Below, piece after piece: positions 63,393-64,000 of a stretch of DNA of 64,000 bases. Origin of the DNA: Oceanospirillales bacterium. Lineage in GTDB: Bacteria; Pseudomonadota; Gammaproteobacteria; Pseudomonadales; Balneatricaceae. The DNA lies in NCBI GenBank assembly GCA_018223185.1, contig JAAEYW010000006.1:62001-126000 (forward strand). The letters are read 5' to 3'. Below the pieces are notes generated by a model that worked only from the letters and a program-made list of their open reading frames with translations, was not told the origin of the DNA and did not search any database. Position 1 is the first letter of the stretch, and each line of letters starts with the position of its first letter. The position numbers and the translations under genes are program-made.

Positions 63393-64000
63393 AACAGCTC
63401 AGGATAACCGTTGCGCTCCTCATCACTCACCATGGTCATGTTACGACCAGAGGCCTTAGCTTGGTAGAGCGCGTCATCAGCACACTTAATCAGACTGTCT
63501 AACGATTGAGAGTGTACCGGACAGCAGGCAAGCCCTGCACTGAAGGTATAACTGATTTCGCGCTCATCCAGCCCGTGCATCACCGGATTATCACAGAGCT
63601 TCTCTTTCAACTGGGCAATCAGTTTAACCGCACTGGCAATGTTCGTATTGGGCAATAACAGAAGAAACTCCTCTCCACCCCAACGCATCAGCGAATCTGA
63701 CTGACGCAGCGTGGCAGTCATCAGTTCGACAAAATGCTTCAACACCGAATCACCCACAAGGTGACCAAAGCTATCATTAATATTTTTAAAGTGATCAAGA
63801 TCGATCAGACAGACCGTCAGACTCTGATTGTAGCGCAGTGCATAGCTGAGCTGCTTTGAAAAATGGATATAACCGGCACGCCGGTTCAGCAGACCCGTAA
63901 GATGATCATGACTGGCTTGCTCCCGTAACCGCTCTTCCAGATCTTTACTGAGGGTAATATCATGCACCATACCAACAACCCGCAAAGGATTGCCATCATC
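63389..64000 (-). CDS. GGDEF-domain diguanylate cyclase (3' part; 5' end outside the window)
   Basis: The frame is open through the right edge of the window. The visible part starts in the end of a PAS domain (NPLRVVGMVHDITLSK), followed by a GGDEF domain that makes cyclic di-GMP. The active-site motif is RWGGEEFLLLLP, the GGEEF variant compatible with activity. DHLTGLLNRR and DLDHFKNINDSFGH are conserved blocks. The stop overlaps the convergent SufS-SufE stop by a few bases. Sensory domains upstream cannot be seen. Confidence 0.9.
   Translation of the reverse strand, partial: DDGNPLRVVGMVHDITLSKDLEERLREQASHDHLTGLLNRRAGYIHFSKQLSYALRYNQSLTVCLIDLDHFKNINDSFGHLVGDSVLKHFVELMTATLRQSDSLMRWGGEEFLLLLPNTNIASAVKLIAQLKEKLCDNPVMHGLDEREISYTFSAGLACCPVHSQSLDSLIKCADDALYQAKASGRNMTMVSDEERNGYPELF

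Overview
The window looks like chromosomal DNA of a marine-type gammaproteobacterium. Conserved blocks support this: lon-hupB-tRNA-Asp-ppiD, bamC-dapA, and bcp/perM-tusA-bepA. So do the codon use and the moderate GC content. Gene order and protein style suggest the Oceanospirillales (Amphritea/Neptunomonas/Marinobacterium-like). That placement is inference; no rRNA gene is present to confirm it.

Layout. 1-8.6 kb: the tip of a divergent gene, gloB, the LysM transglycosylase mltD, a small membrane protein and a complete yejABEF-type peptide ABC importer. 8.8-15.5 kb (minus strand): a sulfotransferase-like protein, ppiD, tRNA-Asp, hupB, lon and nfuA. 15.6-21.7 kb: a MATE transporter, a CPA2 antiporter, a YbiB-like protein, and rlmD followed by rluA. 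21.7-28.8 kb: an hprA-like dehydrogenase, bamC-dapA, bcp, perM, tusA and bepA. 28.9-32.9 kb: an acyl-CoA synthetase divergent from a FixL/FixJ-like two-component pair. 33.2-40.5 kb: a copper/silver-type cusCBA efflux operon framed by two small secreted metal-binding-type proteins (one Cys/His-rich, one Met/Asn/Gln-rich).

40.6-44.4 kb is the foreign-looking part. Four visibly AT-richer genes all lie on the minus strand: a zincin-like protein, a TIR-like NADase-type effector, a small membrane protein and a zinc-ribbon/PIN-like protein. They are separated by attC-like sites. Two of these sites are convincing and two are degenerate. Three of the four stop codons lie inside the first attC core (TAACAA). 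No integrase is visible, so this reads as an integron cassette cluster lacking its integrase (CALIN). A palindromic ~154-bp MITE-like element sits at its promoter-side edge. This is the best place to look for undescribed, possibly defensive, functions.

44.4-50.2 kb (minus strand) is a CoA-dependent catabolic operon: acyl-CoA dehydrogenase, CaiB-type CoA-transferase, acyl-CoA synthetase, two hotdog thioesterases and an alpha/beta hydrolase. 50.5-58.8 kb holds a DUF523 protein, an MscS channel, a GFA protein, a DUF3087 membrane protein, an orphan lipoprotein, proS, a PhnD-like protein, an ABM monooxygenase-like protein, an SLT transglycosylase and acylphosphatase. 58.9-64 kb holds a yihY homologue broken by a clean 8-bp tandem duplication, then arsC-like, WrbA-like and DUF2069 genes, a natural SufS-SufE fusion, and the 3' part of a GGDEF gene that runs off the window.
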